Below, in pieces: positions 1 through 8,845 of a stretch of DNA of 64,000 nucleotides. The translations under genes were made by a program, and so were the position numbers. The stretch is from Pseudomonas sp. PDM15 (lineage in GTDB: Bacteria; Pseudomonadota; Gammaproteobacteria; Pseudomonadales; Pseudomonadaceae), in assembly GCF_014851565.1 (NCBI RefSeq), contig NZ_JACVAA010000001.1:186001-250000 (forward strand), read 5' to 3'. Within the stretch, counting starts at the first letter, position 1. Each line of letters starts with the position of its first letter. The notes beneath the pieces were generated by a model. It did no database searches. It saw only the letters and a program-made list of their open reading frames with translations, and was not told the origin of the DNA.

Positions 1-108
1 TTTGCGGGCGCAGGCCCAGACCTGGTAGCCAGCGGCCTTGAAGGCCTCAGCCAGGGCGCGGCCGATGCCGCTGGAGCAACCGGTGATCAGGACTACGGGC
101 TGGGTCAT
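1..108 (-). CDS. SDR-family oxidoreductase, N-terminal fragment
   Basis: Only the first 36 codons lie in the window; the gene continues past the left edge. The translation starts MTQPVVLITGCSSGIGRALA, which is the Rossmann beta-strand and TGxxxGIG dinucleotide-binding motif of short-chain dehydrogenases/reductases, so an NAD(P)-dependent oxidoreductase is expected. The substrate cannot be told from this piece. The start is the ATG at 106-108 on the minus strand, preceded by a purine-rich AAGGAGT-type ribosome binding site. Confidence 0.85.
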   Translation of the reverse strand, partial: MTQPVVLITGCSSGIGRALAEAFKAAGYQVWACARK

Positions 109-188
109 GGGCACTCCTTGTCTCGCGAGGAAGGGGAGGCCCGATCATAACCACTCCCGGCGCCGGCGTACTGGCCCAGCCGGCCAGA

Positions 189-968
189 TCAGTCCTCTGA
201 ATGATCGCGCAGGAACACCAGGCTGTCCGGTTTGGACTGCTCGGCGCTGTAGCGGTAACCCTGGTAGTCGAAGGCCTTGAGCTGCTGGGGATCGCGGATG
301 CGCTCTTTGATCACGTAGCGCGCCATCAGGCCGCGGGCCTTCTTGGCGTAGAAGCTGATGATCTTGTACTGGCCGTTCTTCAGGTCCTTGAACTCGGTGT
401 CGATGACCCGAGCGTTCAGTGCCTTGCGCTTGACCGCTCCAAAGTACTCGTTGGAGGCCAGGTTGAGCAGGATGTCGTCGCCCTGCGCGGCCAGCGCCTC
501 GTTGAGCCAGCCGCTGATGCGCTCGCCCCAGAAGTCGTAGAGGTTGTTGCCGCGGGCATTGGCCAGCTTGGTGCCCATCTCCAGGCGGTACGGCTGCATC
601 AGGTCCAGCGGGCGCAGCACGCCGTACAGGCCGGAGAGCATGCGCAGGTGGTTTTGGGCGAAGTCGAAGTCGGCCTCGCAGAAGTCCTCGGCCTGCAGGC
701 CGGTGTACACATCGCCCTTGAACGCCAGCAGCGCCTGCTTGGCGTTGGACGGATTGAACGGCCGCTGCCAGCTGCCATAGCGCGCCACGTTGAGCGCCGA
801 CAGCTTGTCCGACAGATGCATCAGCTCGCCGATCTGCTGCGGGCTCATCTCGCGCAGCTGGCCGATCAGCTCCTGGGCATGGTCCAGGTGCTCGGGCTGG
901 GTAAAGCGGCCAATGGGCGGCGGGGTGTCGTAGTCCAGGGTCTTGGCGGGGGAAATCACCAACAGCAT
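189..968 (-). CDS. yaaA: YaaA family (UPF0246) peroxide stress protein
   Basis: This 259-residue protein begins [18 protein letters not shown], the signature N terminus of the YaaA/UPF0246 family, and its length matches the family. In E. coli, YaaA is induced by hydrogen peroxide through OxyR and lowers intracellular free iron, limiting Fenton damage; that role is transferred from the family. The reading frame stays open 17 codons upstream of this ATG, but the upstream part is not conserved-looking and the [10 protein letters not shown] start is the family start. It is a cytoplasmic, single-domain protein. It is transcribed away from the PhoH-like gene, with a 441-base gap between them. Confidence 0.9.
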   Translation of the reverse strand: MLLVISPAKTLDYDTPPPIGRFTQPEHLDHAQELIGQLREMSPQQIGELMHLSDKLSALNVARYGSWQRPFNPSNAKQALLAFKGDVYTGLQAEDFCEADFDFAQNHLRMLSGLYGVLRPLDLMQPYRLEMGTKLANARGNNLYDFWGERISGWLNEALAAQGDDILLNLASNEYFGAVKRKALNARVIDTEFKDLKNGQYKIISFYAKKARGLMARYVIKERIRDPQQLKAFDYQGYRYSAEQSKPDSLVFLRDHSED

Positions 969-1409
969 CGAGTGGCTCTCCAGTAAGCGAGGCGCGATTC
1001 TAGGCTGGATGGCGTCCACAGCTCTACCTATGAGAGCGATTGACGAGACGGGCAGGAGCGCATCTGCCGGGCTGTGCCGAGCGAGAGAGGTAGACCAAGA
1101 GAACTGAAGCGAAGCGGCGTTGTGAAGGCTTTGCCGCAGGGAGGACTTCCGACTTTAACGGTGCACTTGCGCCTCGCCAAGCGTTATTCGTCGCGCTGTA
1201 AAAAAAGCTTCCGGCCGAAGAAAAAGTTCTTTTTTCTGTCATCCAGATTGGGGTATTAAAAAAGCAGACCGCCGAACCCTGCAGCACAGGTGGCGGCCCT
1301 CGGCCATCACCTTTGCTCGCGTATCCCGCTCCGTTCGGGAGGTGGGCGGTCCTCCGCGACGGAGCTGTAGAGGCTCTGTCGTCCAGGCCCCTCGATAAGG
1401 TGACCGAGT
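969..1409. other. intergenic region between yaaA and the PhoH-like gene
   Basis: This 441-base gap has no convincing gene. It must hold the divergent promoters of its two neighbours. An unusually AT-rich patch around 1198-1265 contains A and T runs and a weak CTTC/GAAG hairpin; read leftward the hairpin is followed by seven Ts, so a small leftward transcript ending there is possible but unproven. Short reading frames across it look like chance. Confidence 0.5.
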
Positions 1410-2801
1410 ATGGATGATCACGGACGCACCCGCTCCACCCAGCCCACCCTCTACGTCCTCGACACCAACGTCCTGATCCACGATCCCAACGCGCTGCTGA
1501 ATTTCCAGGAACACCACGTCGCCATCCCCATGACCGTGCTGGAGGAGCTGGACAAGCTCAAGACCGGCAAGCACACGGTGGCCGCCGAATGCCGCCAGGC
1601 CATCCGCCTGATCGACCAGGTACTCGGTGATGCGATTCCCGAGGACGTCGAGAAGGGCGTCCCCATCCAGCGCGGCAAGAGCGGGCCGAAGGGCAGCCTG
1701 TCGATCCTCATGAGCAAGCGTGCCGAGCCCATCACCTGGCTGCCGGAAAACCTCAACGACAACAAGATCATCAACCAGTTGGTGGACCTGCGCAGCAGCA
1801 ATCCGGGCATGCGCGTGGTGCTGGTGACCAAGGACATCAACATGCGCCTGAAGGCGCGTGCCTGTGGCATCTCCGCCGAGGACTACCATACCGACCAGCT
1901 GGTCGACGACGTGTCCCTGCTGTCACGCGGTTACCACAACATGAGCGGCTCGTTCTGGGATCGCGTGAGCAAGGTCGAGACCCGCCAAGGCCATGGCCGT
2001 ACCTGGCACCAGGTGCAGCTCACCGACAACCTGCCGGCCGTGCATATCAACGAGTTCATCATCGACGAGCAGGGCTTCGTCGGCTGGGTCAAGGGCATCG
2101 AGGGCAGCACCCTGACCATTCTCGACCTGCATCAGGAGCCGCTGCTGCACCAGGAGGCCTGGGGCCTCAAGCCGCGGGACATCTACCAGTCGCTGGCGTT
2201 GTTCGCCCTGCTCGATCCGGATATCCACCTGGTCAACCTGTCCGGCGCCGCCGGCTCGGGCAAGACCATCCTGGCGCTGGCCGCGGCCATCGAGCAGACC
2301 ATGGTCAGCAAGCGCTACCGCCGCATCATCGCCACCCGCAGCGTGCAGGGCCTGGACGAGGACATCGGCTTCCTGCCCGGCACCGAGGCGGAGAAGATGG
2401 AGCCCTGGCTCGGCGCCATCACCGACAACCTGGAGGCACTGCATTCGGATGACGAAAGCACCCACGGCAGCGTCGACTACATCCTGCAGAAGGTGCCGCT
2501 GCAATTTAAGTCGCTCAACTACATCCGCGGGCGCAGCTTCCAGCACAGCCTGATCCTGATCGACGAGTGCCAGAACCTCACCCCGCACCAGATGAAGACC
2601 ATCATCACCCGTGCCGGTACGGGCTCCAAGGTGATCTGCCTGGGCAACCTGGCGCAGATCGACACGCCTTACCTGTCCGCCACCAGCTCCGGCCTGACCT
2701 ACCTCACCGAGCGCTTCAAGGACTTCGAGCACGGTGTGCACATCACCCTGCAAGGGGTGCCGCGCTCGGTGCTGGCCGAGTACGCCGAAGCGCACATGTA
2801 A
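1410..2801 (+). CDS. PIN domain plus PhoH-like ATPase
   Basis: This 463-residue protein has an N-terminal PIN nuclease domain (about residues 13-170, with the acidic YVLDTNVLIHD strand) and a C-terminal PhoH ATPase domain. The Walker A motif GAAGSGKT spans about residues 279-286, and the Walker B-like LILIDECQN lies near residue 385. PIN-PhoH fusions of the YlaK/PhoH2 class are thought to be ATP-dependent RNA-processing enzymes, and the architecture implies RNA unwinding coupled to cleavage; no target can be inferred. A Shine-Dalgarno-like AAGGTGA precedes the ATG. It stands alone, about 100 bases ahead of the moa genes and on the same strand. Confidence 0.93.
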   Translation: MDDHGRTRSTQPTLYVLDTNVLIHDPNALLNFQEHHVAIPMTVLEELDKLKTGKHTVAAECRQAIRLIDQVLGDAIPEDVEKGVPIQRGKSGPKGSLSILMSKRAEPITWLPENLNDNKIINQLVDLRSSNPGMRVVLVTKDINMRLKARACGISAEDYHTDQLVDDVSLLSRGYHNMSGSFWDRVSKVETRQGHGRTWHQVQLTDNLPAVHINEFIIDEQGFVGWVKGIEGSTLTILDLHQEPLLHQEAWGLKPRDIYQSLALFALLDPDIHLVNLSGAAGSGKTILALAAAIEQTMVSKRYRRIIATRSVQGLDEDIGFLPGTEAEKMEPWLGAITDNLEALHSDDESTHGSVDYILQKVPLQFKSLNYIRGRSFQHSLILIDECQNLTPHQMKTIITRAGTGSKVICLGNLAQIDTPYLSATSSGLTYLTERFKDFEHGVHITLQGVPRSVLAEYAEAHM

Positions 2802-2900
2802 CCGATGCAGCCGCACGCTCTTCCGACCGGAGGAGCGTGCGGGCGCGCGCGCTCTGTGGCGGCGGCGTTACAATGGCCGCATCTATCCCGGAGCCAGACC

Positions 2901-3392
2901 GTGCTGACCCATCTCGATTCCCAAGGCCGCGCCAACATGGTGGACGTCACCGACAAGGCGGTGACCTCCCGCGAGGCCGTGGCCGAAGCCCGTGTGCGCA
3001 TGCTGCCCGCGACCCTGGCGATGATCGCCGACGGCAGCCATCCCAAGGGCGACGTGTTCGCCGTGGCGCGCATCGCCGGTATCCAGGCGGCGAAGAAGAC
3101 CCACGAGCTGATTCCGCTGTGCCACCCGCTGCTGCTGACCAGCGTCAAGGTCGAGCTGGAAGCCGAGGGTATCGACTGCGTGCGCATCGTCGCGCGCTGC
3201 AAGCTGGCAGGGCAGACCGGCGTGGAGATGGAGGCGCTGACCGCCGCCAGCGTCGCCGCGCTGACCATCTACGACATGTGCAAGGCCGTGGACCGCGGCA
3301 TCTGCATCGAGGCCGTACGCCTGCTGGAGAAGTCCGGCGGCAAGAGCGGCGATTACCATCTGGACTATCACGAGGCAGGGAGCCTGACATGA
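2901..3392 (+). CDS. moaC: cyclic pyranopterin monophosphate synthase MoaC
   Basis: MoaC converts the 3',8-cyclo-GTP product of MoaA into cyclic pyranopterin monophosphate in molybdenum cofactor synthesis. The 163-residue product begins [19 protein letters not shown] and carries the conserved [13 protein letters not shown] segment at about residues 65-77, plus the KAVDRG motif near residue 130. I chose the GTG at 2901 because it gives the normal family N terminus and has a GGAG sequence 7 bases upstream; longer in-frame starts add unrelated residues. Its stop overlaps the moaD start by four bases (ATGA), so the two are translationally coupled. Confidence 0.95.
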   Translation: MLTHLDSQGRANMVDVTDKAVTSREAVAEARVRMLPATLAMIADGSHPKGDVFAVARIAGIQAAKKTHELIPLCHPLLLTSVKVELEAEGIDCVRIVARCKLAGQTGVEMEALTAASVAALTIYDMCKAVDRGICIEAVRLLEKSGGKSGDYHLDYHEAGSLT

Positions 3393-3634
3393 TCCGCGTA
3401 CAGTATTTCGCCCGCTACCGAGAGGTGCTGGGCATCGAGGGCGAGCAGCTGCAGCGTGCCGCGCTGAGCAACCTGGAACAGCTGCGCGAGCATCTGCAGA
3501 GCCGTGGCGGCGTGTGGCAGGTGCTGGCCGAGCAGAACCTGATGTGCGCGCGTAATCAGGAGCTCTGTGGCCTGGAGACCGAAATCGCCGACGGTGACGA
3601 GATCGCGTTCTTCCCCACGGTCACAGGCGGTTGA
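3389..3634 (+). CDS. moaD: molybdopterin synthase sulfur-carrier subunit MoaD
   Basis: MoaD is the small ubiquitin-like subunit that delivers sulfur to molybdopterin synthase. The product is 81 residues and ends in the diagnostic Gly-Gly (FFPTVTGG) that is adenylated and thiocarboxylated. The start ATG overlaps the moaC stop. MoaE starts one base after the moaD stop, so the two subunits of the heterotetrameric synthase are made from adjacent coupled frames. The N-terminal [15 protein letters not shown] segment is the usual first beta strand and following segment of this family. Confidence 0.95.
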   Translation: MIRVQYFARYREVLGIEGEQLQRAALSNLEQLREHLQSRGGVWQVLAEQNLMCARNQELCGLETEIADGDEIAFFPTVTGG

Positions 3635-3635
3635 G

Positions 3636-4091
3636 ATGAGCGTCCGGATACAGGTCGAGGCCTTCGATCCGGGCGTCGAGCTCAATGCGCTGCACGCCGC
3701 CAACCTTGGCATCGGTGCGGTAGCCACCTTCGTCGGCTACGTGCGCGACTACAACGATGGCCAGGACGTGCGCGGCATGTTCCTCGAACATTACCCGGGC
3801 ATGACCGAGAAGGCCCTGGCCGGCATCGTCAGCGAGGCCGAGCAGCGCTGGCCGTTGCTGCGCGTGGAGGTGCTGCACCGGGTCGGCCAATTGCAGCCGG
3901 GCGAGCCCATCGTTTTCGTCGGCACCGCCAGCGCCCACCGCCAGGCGGCGTTCGACGCCTGCAACTTCATCATGGATTACCTGAAGACCCGCGCGCCGTT
4001 CTGGAAGAAGGAAGACACCCCGGACGGAGCGCGCTGGGTGGAAGGACGCTGCAGCGATCAGCAGGCGGCGCAGCGCTGGTCCAAACCCTGA
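3636..4091 (+). CDS. moaE: molybdopterin synthase catalytic subunit MoaE
   Basis: MoaE is the large subunit of molybdopterin synthase; it inserts two sulfurs, carried by MoaD, into cyclic pyranopterin monophosphate. The 151-residue product has the family features GAVATFVGYVRDYNDG, FLEHYPGM and the lysine-containing DYLKTRAPFWKKE active-site region near residues 115-128. The start was placed at 3636, one base after the moaD stop, because MSVRIQVEAFDPG is the family start although the frame is open further upstream. No moaA or moaB is next to it, so the rest of the pathway is elsewhere. Confidence 0.95.
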   Translation: MSVRIQVEAFDPGVELNALHAANLGIGAVATFVGYVRDYNDGQDVRGMFLEHYPGMTEKALAGIVSEAEQRWPLLRVEVLHRVGQLQPGEPIVFVGTASAHRQAAFDACNFIMDYLKTRAPFWKKEDTPDGARWVEGRCSDQQAAQRWSKP

Positions 4092-4160
4092 AAATCAGAT
4101 GAGCACCGCTGCCTTTCACCATGATCGGCGGTAGGCGAACGGCTGTTGACGATTTGTACA

Positions 4161-4186
4161 TAAAAGTCCAGTATGGATTTATAAGT
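4161..4186 (+). promoter_or_regulatory. candidate operator shared with the dauB promoter (copy 1)
   Basis: A 26-base motif reads TAAAAGTCCA, two bases, ATGGA, three bases, ATAAGT. By my alignment it matches the site at 11646-11671 in 21 of 26 positions, in the same orientation relative to its downstream gene. Its centre is a dyad (TCCA/TGGA). It lies 145 bases before the binding-protein gene in a locally AT-rich patch that could also hold the promoter. DauR is the obvious candidate binder, by inference. Confidence 0.6.
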
Positions 4187-4330
4187 ACAAAATAGCGGTT
4201 CGTCGATCATGCTCCAGCGCCAGCTATTCCTCTCTCCTCGCTCGTTCCGGTTCGCGCCGGCGGCCCTTTCTTCTGCCCAGCCATTTGCCAACCTGCCCGC
4301 CTCGCGGTGGGCGCATCCGGGAGTCACACC

Positions 4331-5107
4331 ATGAAGAAACTCGCACTGCTGGGCGGCCTCGCCCTGAGCCTGATGGCCTCCAACCTGTTCGCCGCCGACA
4401 GGCCCCTGCGTCTGGGCATCGAGGCTGCCTATCCGCCCTTCGCCTTCAAGCAGGCTGACGGCTCGATTGCCGGCTTCGACGTGGACATCGGCGTCGCGCT
4501 CTGCGCCCAGATGAAGGTCGAATGTCAGTGGGTGGAGCAGGAGTTCGACGGCCTGATCCCGTCGCTCAAGGTGAAGAAGGTCGACGCCGTGCTGTCGTCC
4601 ATGACCATTACCGACGAACGCCGCAAGTCGGTGGATTTCACCGGCAAGTACTACTACAGCCCGGCGCGCCTGACGATGAAGCAAGGCAGCGTGGTCAGTG
4701 ACGATTTCAGCAGCCTCAGCGGCAAGCGCATCGCCGTGCAGCGCGCCACCACCACCGACCGTTTCGCCACCGAGGTGCTGGCGCCCAAGGGCGTGGAAGT
4801 GGTGCGCTACAGCTCGCAGAACGAGATCTACCTGGACCTGGTTTCCGGCCGTGTCGACGGCACCCTGGCCGACGCCATCCCGGTCGATGAGGGCTTCCTC
4901 AAGACTCCGCAGGGCAAGGGCTTCGCCTTCGTCGGTCCGGCCTTCACCGACCCTGCCTACTTCGGCGAGGGCGCCGGCATTGCCGTGCGCAAGGGCGACA
5001 AGGCGCTGTTGGACAAGCTGAATGCGGCCATCGCCGGCATCCGTGCCAGCGGCGAATATCAGAAGATCCAGGCCAAATACTTCAGCTTCGATATCTACGG
5101 CGACTGA
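4331..5107 (+). CDS. periplasmic basic-amino-acid-type binding protein of an ABC transporter (family 3)
   Basis: This 258-residue protein has a cleavable signal peptide (MKKLALLGGLALSLMASNLFAAD) and a family 3 solute-binding domain with the LRLGIEAAYPPFAF start and GFDVDIG motif typical of ArtJ/HisJ/AotJ-type arginine, ornithine, lysine or histidine receptors. The ATG at 4331 is chosen because it immediately precedes the signal peptide. No permease or ATPase gene is adjacent, so it probably works with a transporter encoded elsewhere. A motif also found upstream of dauB lies in its leader, and in P. aeruginosa a binding-protein gene (PA3865, from memory) adjoins dauBAR; uptake of D- or L-arginine is the likely role. 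Confidence 0.85.
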   Translation: MKKLALLGGLALSLMASNLFAADRPLRLGIEAAYPPFAFKQADGSIAGFDVDIGVALCAQMKVECQWVEQEFDGLIPSLKVKKVDAVLSSMTITDERRKSVDFTGKYYYSPARLTMKQGSVVSDDFSSLSGKRIAVQRATTTDRFATEVLAPKGVEVVRYSSQNEIYLDLVSGRVDGTLADAIPVDEGFLKTPQGKGFAFVGPAFTDPAYFGEGAGIAVRKGDKALLDKLNAAIAGIRASGEYQKIQAKYFSFDIYGD

Positions 5108-5129
5108 GGCGAGGCGGAGCTGACACCGT

Positions 5130-5799
5130 TCAGCTCTGCAGCAGGCGTTCCAGCTCGCGCTCGCCGCTGGCGCTGAATGCGACCACCCGCGAGGCCGGGT
5201 CGCGTTTGGCCCAGCCCAACTGCAACAGGCGTTGCAGCAGCTGCGCGCCCAAGGCGCCGCCGAGGTGATGGCGGCGCTCGCTCCAGTCCAGGCAGGGGCG
5301 GCACAGGTGGCGCCGCCGTCCTGCAGCGGCCTCCACATCGATTTCCAGTGCGCCGAACCAATTCTTGCCGGCCTCGGTCAGGCGCAGCTCCTCGCCGCTT
5401 TCCTCGATGCAGCAGCGTCTCGTAGGCCTTCACGCCCAATTCCCCGGCCAGGTGGTCGTAGCACACCCGCGCCTTGCGTAGTGCCGGCTCGCGCGGGCTG
5501 GAGCGCACGCGTACGGCGCCGGCGCGGAAGGCCACGCCCATCAATGCTTCGAGCAGGCGGGCGACGTCGGCGTCGGCCAGGCGGAAGTAGCGGTGGCGCC
5601 CCTGGGCCACGCCGGCGATCAGGCCGGCGTCGAGCAACTTGGCCAGGTGCGCGCTCATGGTCGGTTTGCTGACCCCGGCGAGGTTGGCCAGTTCGGTGGC
5701 GGTGAGGGCGCGGTCGGCCATCAGTGCGGTGAGCACTTCGGCGCGGGCGTGGTCGCCGATCAGCGCGGCGATGCGGGCAATGTTGGGTCCGTCTTTCAT
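5130..5799 (-). pseudogene. ArsR-type winged-helix regulator, broken by a frameshift
   Basis: Residues 1 to about 128 (from ATG 5797-5799) form an ArsR-like domain with the helix-turn-helix LANLAGVSKPTMSAHLAKLL and wing GRHRYFRLAD. Around 5405-5416 the reading frame shifts: the expected continuation (EESGEELRLTEAGKNWFGAL, then a CRPCLDWSERRHHLGGALGA segment) is present, intact, in another minus-strand frame ending at the TGA at 5130-5132. A deletion that is not a multiple of three explains it, probably removing a few codons. Either the gene is inactivated or the assembly has an error. Divergent neighbour: the NIPSNAP-like gene at 5873. Confidence 0.75.
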
Positions 5800-5872
5800 G
5801 GTTCGATCCTAGTCGAACCATCGGGTGGCGACAAAGCGTTAGCGTGGCCCCATCAACCGAGGAGGACGTGCC

Positions 5873-6205
5873 ATGCCCATCACCTGTTTCATCCGCTACC
5901 AGATAGACCCTTTCCAGCGCGAAGCCTTCCGCGAGTACGCGGAGAACTGGGGGCGCATCATCCCGCGCTGTGGTGGTCACCTGCTCGGCTACTTCCTGCC
6001 GCACGAAGGCAGTAACGACATCGCCTGGGGCCTGATCGCCTTTCCCAGTCTGGCCGCCTACGAGGCCTACCGCGCCCGGCTGAAGAGCGACGCCGAGGGC
6101 CGCGCCAACTTTGCCCTGGCCCAGGACAAGCGCTTCATCCTGCGCGAGGAACGCAGTTTCCTCGAGGTGGTGGAGGGGACGCTGGGCGTGGAGCCGCAGT
6201 CGTGA
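5873..6205 (+). CDS. NIPSNAP-family protein
   Basis: This 110-residue protein starts [20 protein letters not shown] and reads as a single dimeric alpha+beta-barrel (ferredoxin-like) NIPSNAP domain. Members are small cytoplasmic proteins without an agreed reaction. It lies 73 bases from the ArsR-like regulator on the opposite strand, a common regulator-target layout. It has a good ribosome binding site (GAGGAGG) and overlaps the next gene by four bases (GTGA), so the two small proteins are co-translated and may act together. Confidence 0.8.
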   Translation: MPITCFIRYQIDPFQREAFREYAENWGRIIPRCGGHLLGYFLPHEGSNDIAWGLIAFPSLAAYEAYRARLKSDAEGRANFALAQDKRFILREERSFLEVVEGTLGVEPQS

Positions 6206-6549
6206 TCGCGGTGATCTTTGAGGTGCAGCCGGCCGCGGGCCGGCGCGACACCTACCTGGGGCTGGCCGCCGACCTGCGCGAGCAGCTGCAGGCCATCGAC
6301 GGCTTCCTTTCCATCGAGCGCTTCGAGAGTCTCAGCCAGCCTGGCAAGTTGCTGTCGCTGTCGTTCTGGCGCGACGAGGCAGCCGTGCGCCAGTGGCGCA
6401 ATACCGAGGAGCATCGCCAGGCGCAGCTGGCCGGTCGTGGCGGAGTATTCGCCGACTACCGATTGCGCGTGGCCGAGGTGCTTCGCGACTACTGCCTGCA
6501 TCAGCGCGAACAGGCGCCGGTCGATTCGCGAGCGATGCACGACGCCTGA
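6202..6549 (+). CDS. antibiotic-biosynthesis-monooxygenase-like (ABM) domain protein
   Basis: The 115-residue product has the [19 protein letters not shown] beginning and the FLSIERFES...[13 protein letters not shown] core of the ABM-like ferredoxin-fold family, whose members include heme-degrading and quinol monooxygenases and also non-enzymatic proteins. The start is the GTG at 6202, overlapping the upstream NIPSNAP-like stop. Pairing two members of related folds in one two-gene operon beside an ArsR regulator suggests a shared stress or metabolite response, but the substrate is unknown. Confidence 0.75.
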   Translation: MIAVIFEVQPAAGRRDTYLGLAADLREQLQAIDGFLSIERFESLSQPGKLLSLSFWRDEAAVRQWRNTEEHRQAQLAGRGGVFADYRLRVAEVLRDYCLHQREQAPVDSRAMHDA

Positions 6550-6625
6550 ATTTTGCCCGCCGCCGCAGGCGCAGCCGCTGCGCTCCACCTAGTATGAGGA
6601 GGGGCTGATAGGGAAGGGGGCGACC

Positions 6626-7960
6626 ATGGCGGCGACAGGCAAGAAAATGGGGCTGACGGGGCTGACCACCCTGGTGGCGGTGAACATGATGGGCTCGGGC
6701 ATCATCATGCTGCCATCGAGCATGGCCCAGCTGGGGGCGGTGTCGTTGCTCTCCTGGATCATCACGGCGATAGGCTCGATGGCCATCGCCTACTGCTTCT
6801 CGCAGTGCGGCATCTACTGCACGCGGCCCGGCGGCATGTCGGCCTACACCGAGGAGGCCCATGGCAAGTCGGCGTTCTTTCTCTGTTCCTACCTGTACTT
6901 CCTGTCGCTGGCGATCGGCAATGTGGCCATCGCCATCTCGGCGGTGGGCTACCTGACACCATTCCTTCCCTGGTTGGGCAGCGGCGCGATCCCGCTGTTC
7001 GTCGGCAGTGTCGGCCTGATCTGGCTGACCTCGCTGGCCAACTTCGGCGGGCCCAAGGTCACCGGGCAGATCGGCTCGGTGACGGTATGGGGGGTGATCA
7101 TCCCGGTAGCCGGGCTGTCGGTGATCGGCTGGTTCTGGTTCGATCCCGATATTTTCCGCCAGGCCTGGAACCCCAACGGCATCGCCACCAGCGACGCCAT
7201 TGCGCAGAGCATTCCGCTGACCCTGTGGGCCTTCCTCGGCATGGAGTCGGCGGCGCAGAACTCCGATGCGGTGGAGAACCCCCAGCGCAACGTGCCGCTG
7301 GCCTGCCTGCTGGGCACCCTCGGCGCGGCGGTGGTCTATGTGCTGTCCACCTCGGTGATCATGGGCATAGTGCCGAACGCCGAGCTGGCCAACTCCAGCG
7401 CACCGTTTGCCTTCGTCTACGCGAAGATGTTCAACGGCTGGGTCGGCGACATCATCATGGCCCTGGCGGTGATGGCCTGTGTCGGCTCGCTGCTGGGTTG
7501 GCAGTTCACCCTGGCGCAGACCGCCAAGGTGACTGCTGAGCAGGGCATGTTCCCGCGCCTGTTTGCCCGGGTCACTCTGCTCGGCGCGCCGCTGCTCGGC
7601 CTGATCGCCAATGCCGTGCTGCAGACCGGCATGGCGGTGTCGACCATCTCGCCGAACGCCTCGGAGCAGTTCAGCAAGTTGGTCAACCTGGCGGCGGTGA
7701 CCAACATCATTCCGTACATCACCGCGCTCTCCGCGCTGCTGATCATCATGCAGAAGGCCGGCGTGGCGCGGGGCATCCAGTACCGCAACATGGTCGCCCT
7801 GGCGCTGGCCATGGCCTACAGCTTCTACGCCCTGTATGCCTCGGGTACCGAGGCGGTGTTCGGCGGCATGATCGTCACCGCGGTGGGTTACCTGCTGTTC
7901 GGTTACATCGCCGATCGCATGCTGGAACAGCGCATGGCGCTGAAGGAGCAGACGCCATGA
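6626..7960 (+). CDS. potE: PotE-like putrescine/ornithine antiporter (APC superfamily)
   Basis: This 444-residue, roughly 12-segment inner-membrane transporter follows E. coli PotE closely: MGLTGLTTLVAVNMMGSGI, then SAVGYLTPFLP, GQIGSVTVWGVIIPVAGL and WAFLGMESAAQNSDAVENP all align by eye. PotE exchanges putrescine for ornithine and can also take up putrescine. Substrate specificity cannot be settled from sequence, because CadB (lysine/cadaverine) and other relatives look similar. There is no ornithine decarboxylase gene alongside, which argues against the classic acid-resistance pair. A ribosome binding site (GGAAGGGGGCGACC) precedes ATG 6626. Its stop overlaps the next start (ATGA), forming a two-gene unit with a binding protein. 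Confidence 0.88.
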   Translation: MAATGKKMGLTGLTTLVAVNMMGSGIIMLPSSMAQLGAVSLLSWIITAIGSMAIAYCFSQCGIYCTRPGGMSAYTEEAHGKSAFFLCSYLYFLSLAIGNVAIAISAVGYLTPFLPWLGSGAIPLFVGSVGLIWLTSLANFGGPKVTGQIGSVTVWGVIIPVAGLSVIGWFWFDPDIFRQAWNPNGIATSDAIAQSIPLTLWAFLGMESAAQNSDAVENPQRNVPLACLLGTLGAAVVYVLSTSVIMGIVPNAELANSSAPFAFVYAKMFNGWVGDIIMALAVMACVGSLLGWQFTLAQTAKVTAEQGMFPRLFARVTLLGAPLLGLIANAVLQTGMAVSTISPNASEQFSKLVNLAAVTNIIPYITALSALLIIMQKAGVARGIQYRNMVALALAMAYSFYALYASGTEAVFGGMIVTAVGYLLFGYIADRMLEQRMALKEQTP

Positions 7961-8841
7961 AGCGCGCAGCCTGGATGCTGATGGCGTTGCTGCTGGCACA
8001 GCCGCTGGCGGCGCAGACGCTGGAGCGGATCCGTAGCAGCAACAGCCTCAATCTCGGCTACCTGGCCGACCTGGCGCCATTTTCCTCGCAGCAGGGCGAG
8101 CGGCCGGGGGGCTATGGCATTGAGCTGTGCCAGCGGGTGGCCGAACGGGTCGAGCGCGAGCTCGGCCTCGCAGGGCTGCAAGTGCACTATCGGTTGCTGG
8201 CGCGTGACCAAGTGCTGACTGCGCTGCAGGCGGGAGAAGTCGACCTGCTGTGCAGCGGTCTGGTGGAGACCCTGGCGCGGCGCGAACTGTTGAACTTCTC
8301 GCTGCCGATCTATCCGGCCGGGCGTGGTGTGGTGGTGCGCAGCGACGCTTCGCCCAGCTTGGTGGCGTCGCTCAACGGCCAGGCCCAGCGTAGCGGCCCG
8401 CAGTGGCGCGCCACCATCAATCGCGGCCTGACCCGCCAGCGCTTCGCGGTCATCGGCGACAGCGTCACCGAGCGCTGGGTGCGCGACAAGCTGCGCCTGT
8501 ATGGCGTGCAGGCCAGTGTGGTGCCGGTTGCCAGCTATGCCGAGGGCGTGGCTGTGGTGGCGCAGGGCAAGGCCGACGCCTTCTTCGCCGATCGCGTGGT
8601 GCTGCAGAACCAGGTGGCGCTCAGTCGTGCGGCCGGCGATCTGCAGGTACTGGATCGGCTGTTCGAGCTGGAGTCACTGTCGCTGGTCATGGCGCGTGGC
8701 GACGATGACTTCCGCCTGCTGGTGGATCGCGAGTTGAGCCAGGTATACCGCAGCGGCGAGATCGAGCCGTTGTACCGCAGGTACTTCGGCGAGCCGAGCG
8801 CGCAGGTGCGGCTGTTGTTCCAGGCGTACTCGCGGCCCTGA
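7957..8841 (+). CDS. family 3 solute-binding protein, secreted
   Basis: This 294-residue protein has a signal peptide (MKRAAWMLMALLLAQPLAAQ) followed by a periplasmic amino-acid-binding fold: SNSLNLGYLADLAPFS, GYGIELCQRVAERV, and the second lobe FAVIGDSVTERWVRDKLRLYG. It is divergent from the typical receptor of the family and larger than the 258-residue one at 4331. It overlaps the PotE-like gene by four bases. An ABC receptor translated with an APC antiporter is unusual, since APC carriers do not normally need a receptor; it could serve a separate ABC transporter or act as a sensor. It converges with dauR, 4 bases apart. Confidence 0.8.
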   Translation: MKRAAWMLMALLLAQPLAAQTLERIRSSNSLNLGYLADLAPFSSQQGERPGGYGIELCQRVAERVERELGLAGLQVHYRLLARDQVLTALQAGEVDLLCSGLVETLARRELLNFSLPIYPAGRGVVVRSDASPSLVASLNGQAQRSGPQWRATINRGLTRQRFAVIGDSVTERWVRDKLRLYGVQASVVPVASYAEGVAVVAQGKADAFFADRVVLQNQVALSRAAGDLQVLDRLFELESLSLVMARGDDDFRLLVDRELSQVYRSGEIEPLYRRYFGEPSAQVRLLFQAYSRP

Positions 8842-8845
8842 GGGC

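Noticed and set aside
1020..1409. A small RNA gene in the AT-rich gap
   Set aside because: Only a weak hairpin with a T run is visible on one strand; no promoter or conserved fold could be supported, so it is mentioned but not called.
6332..7999. A 555-residue minus-strand frame opposite the PotE-like gene
   Set aside because: Very rich in His, Gln and Arg, typical of antisense high-GC frames; the plus-strand transporter has clear homology.
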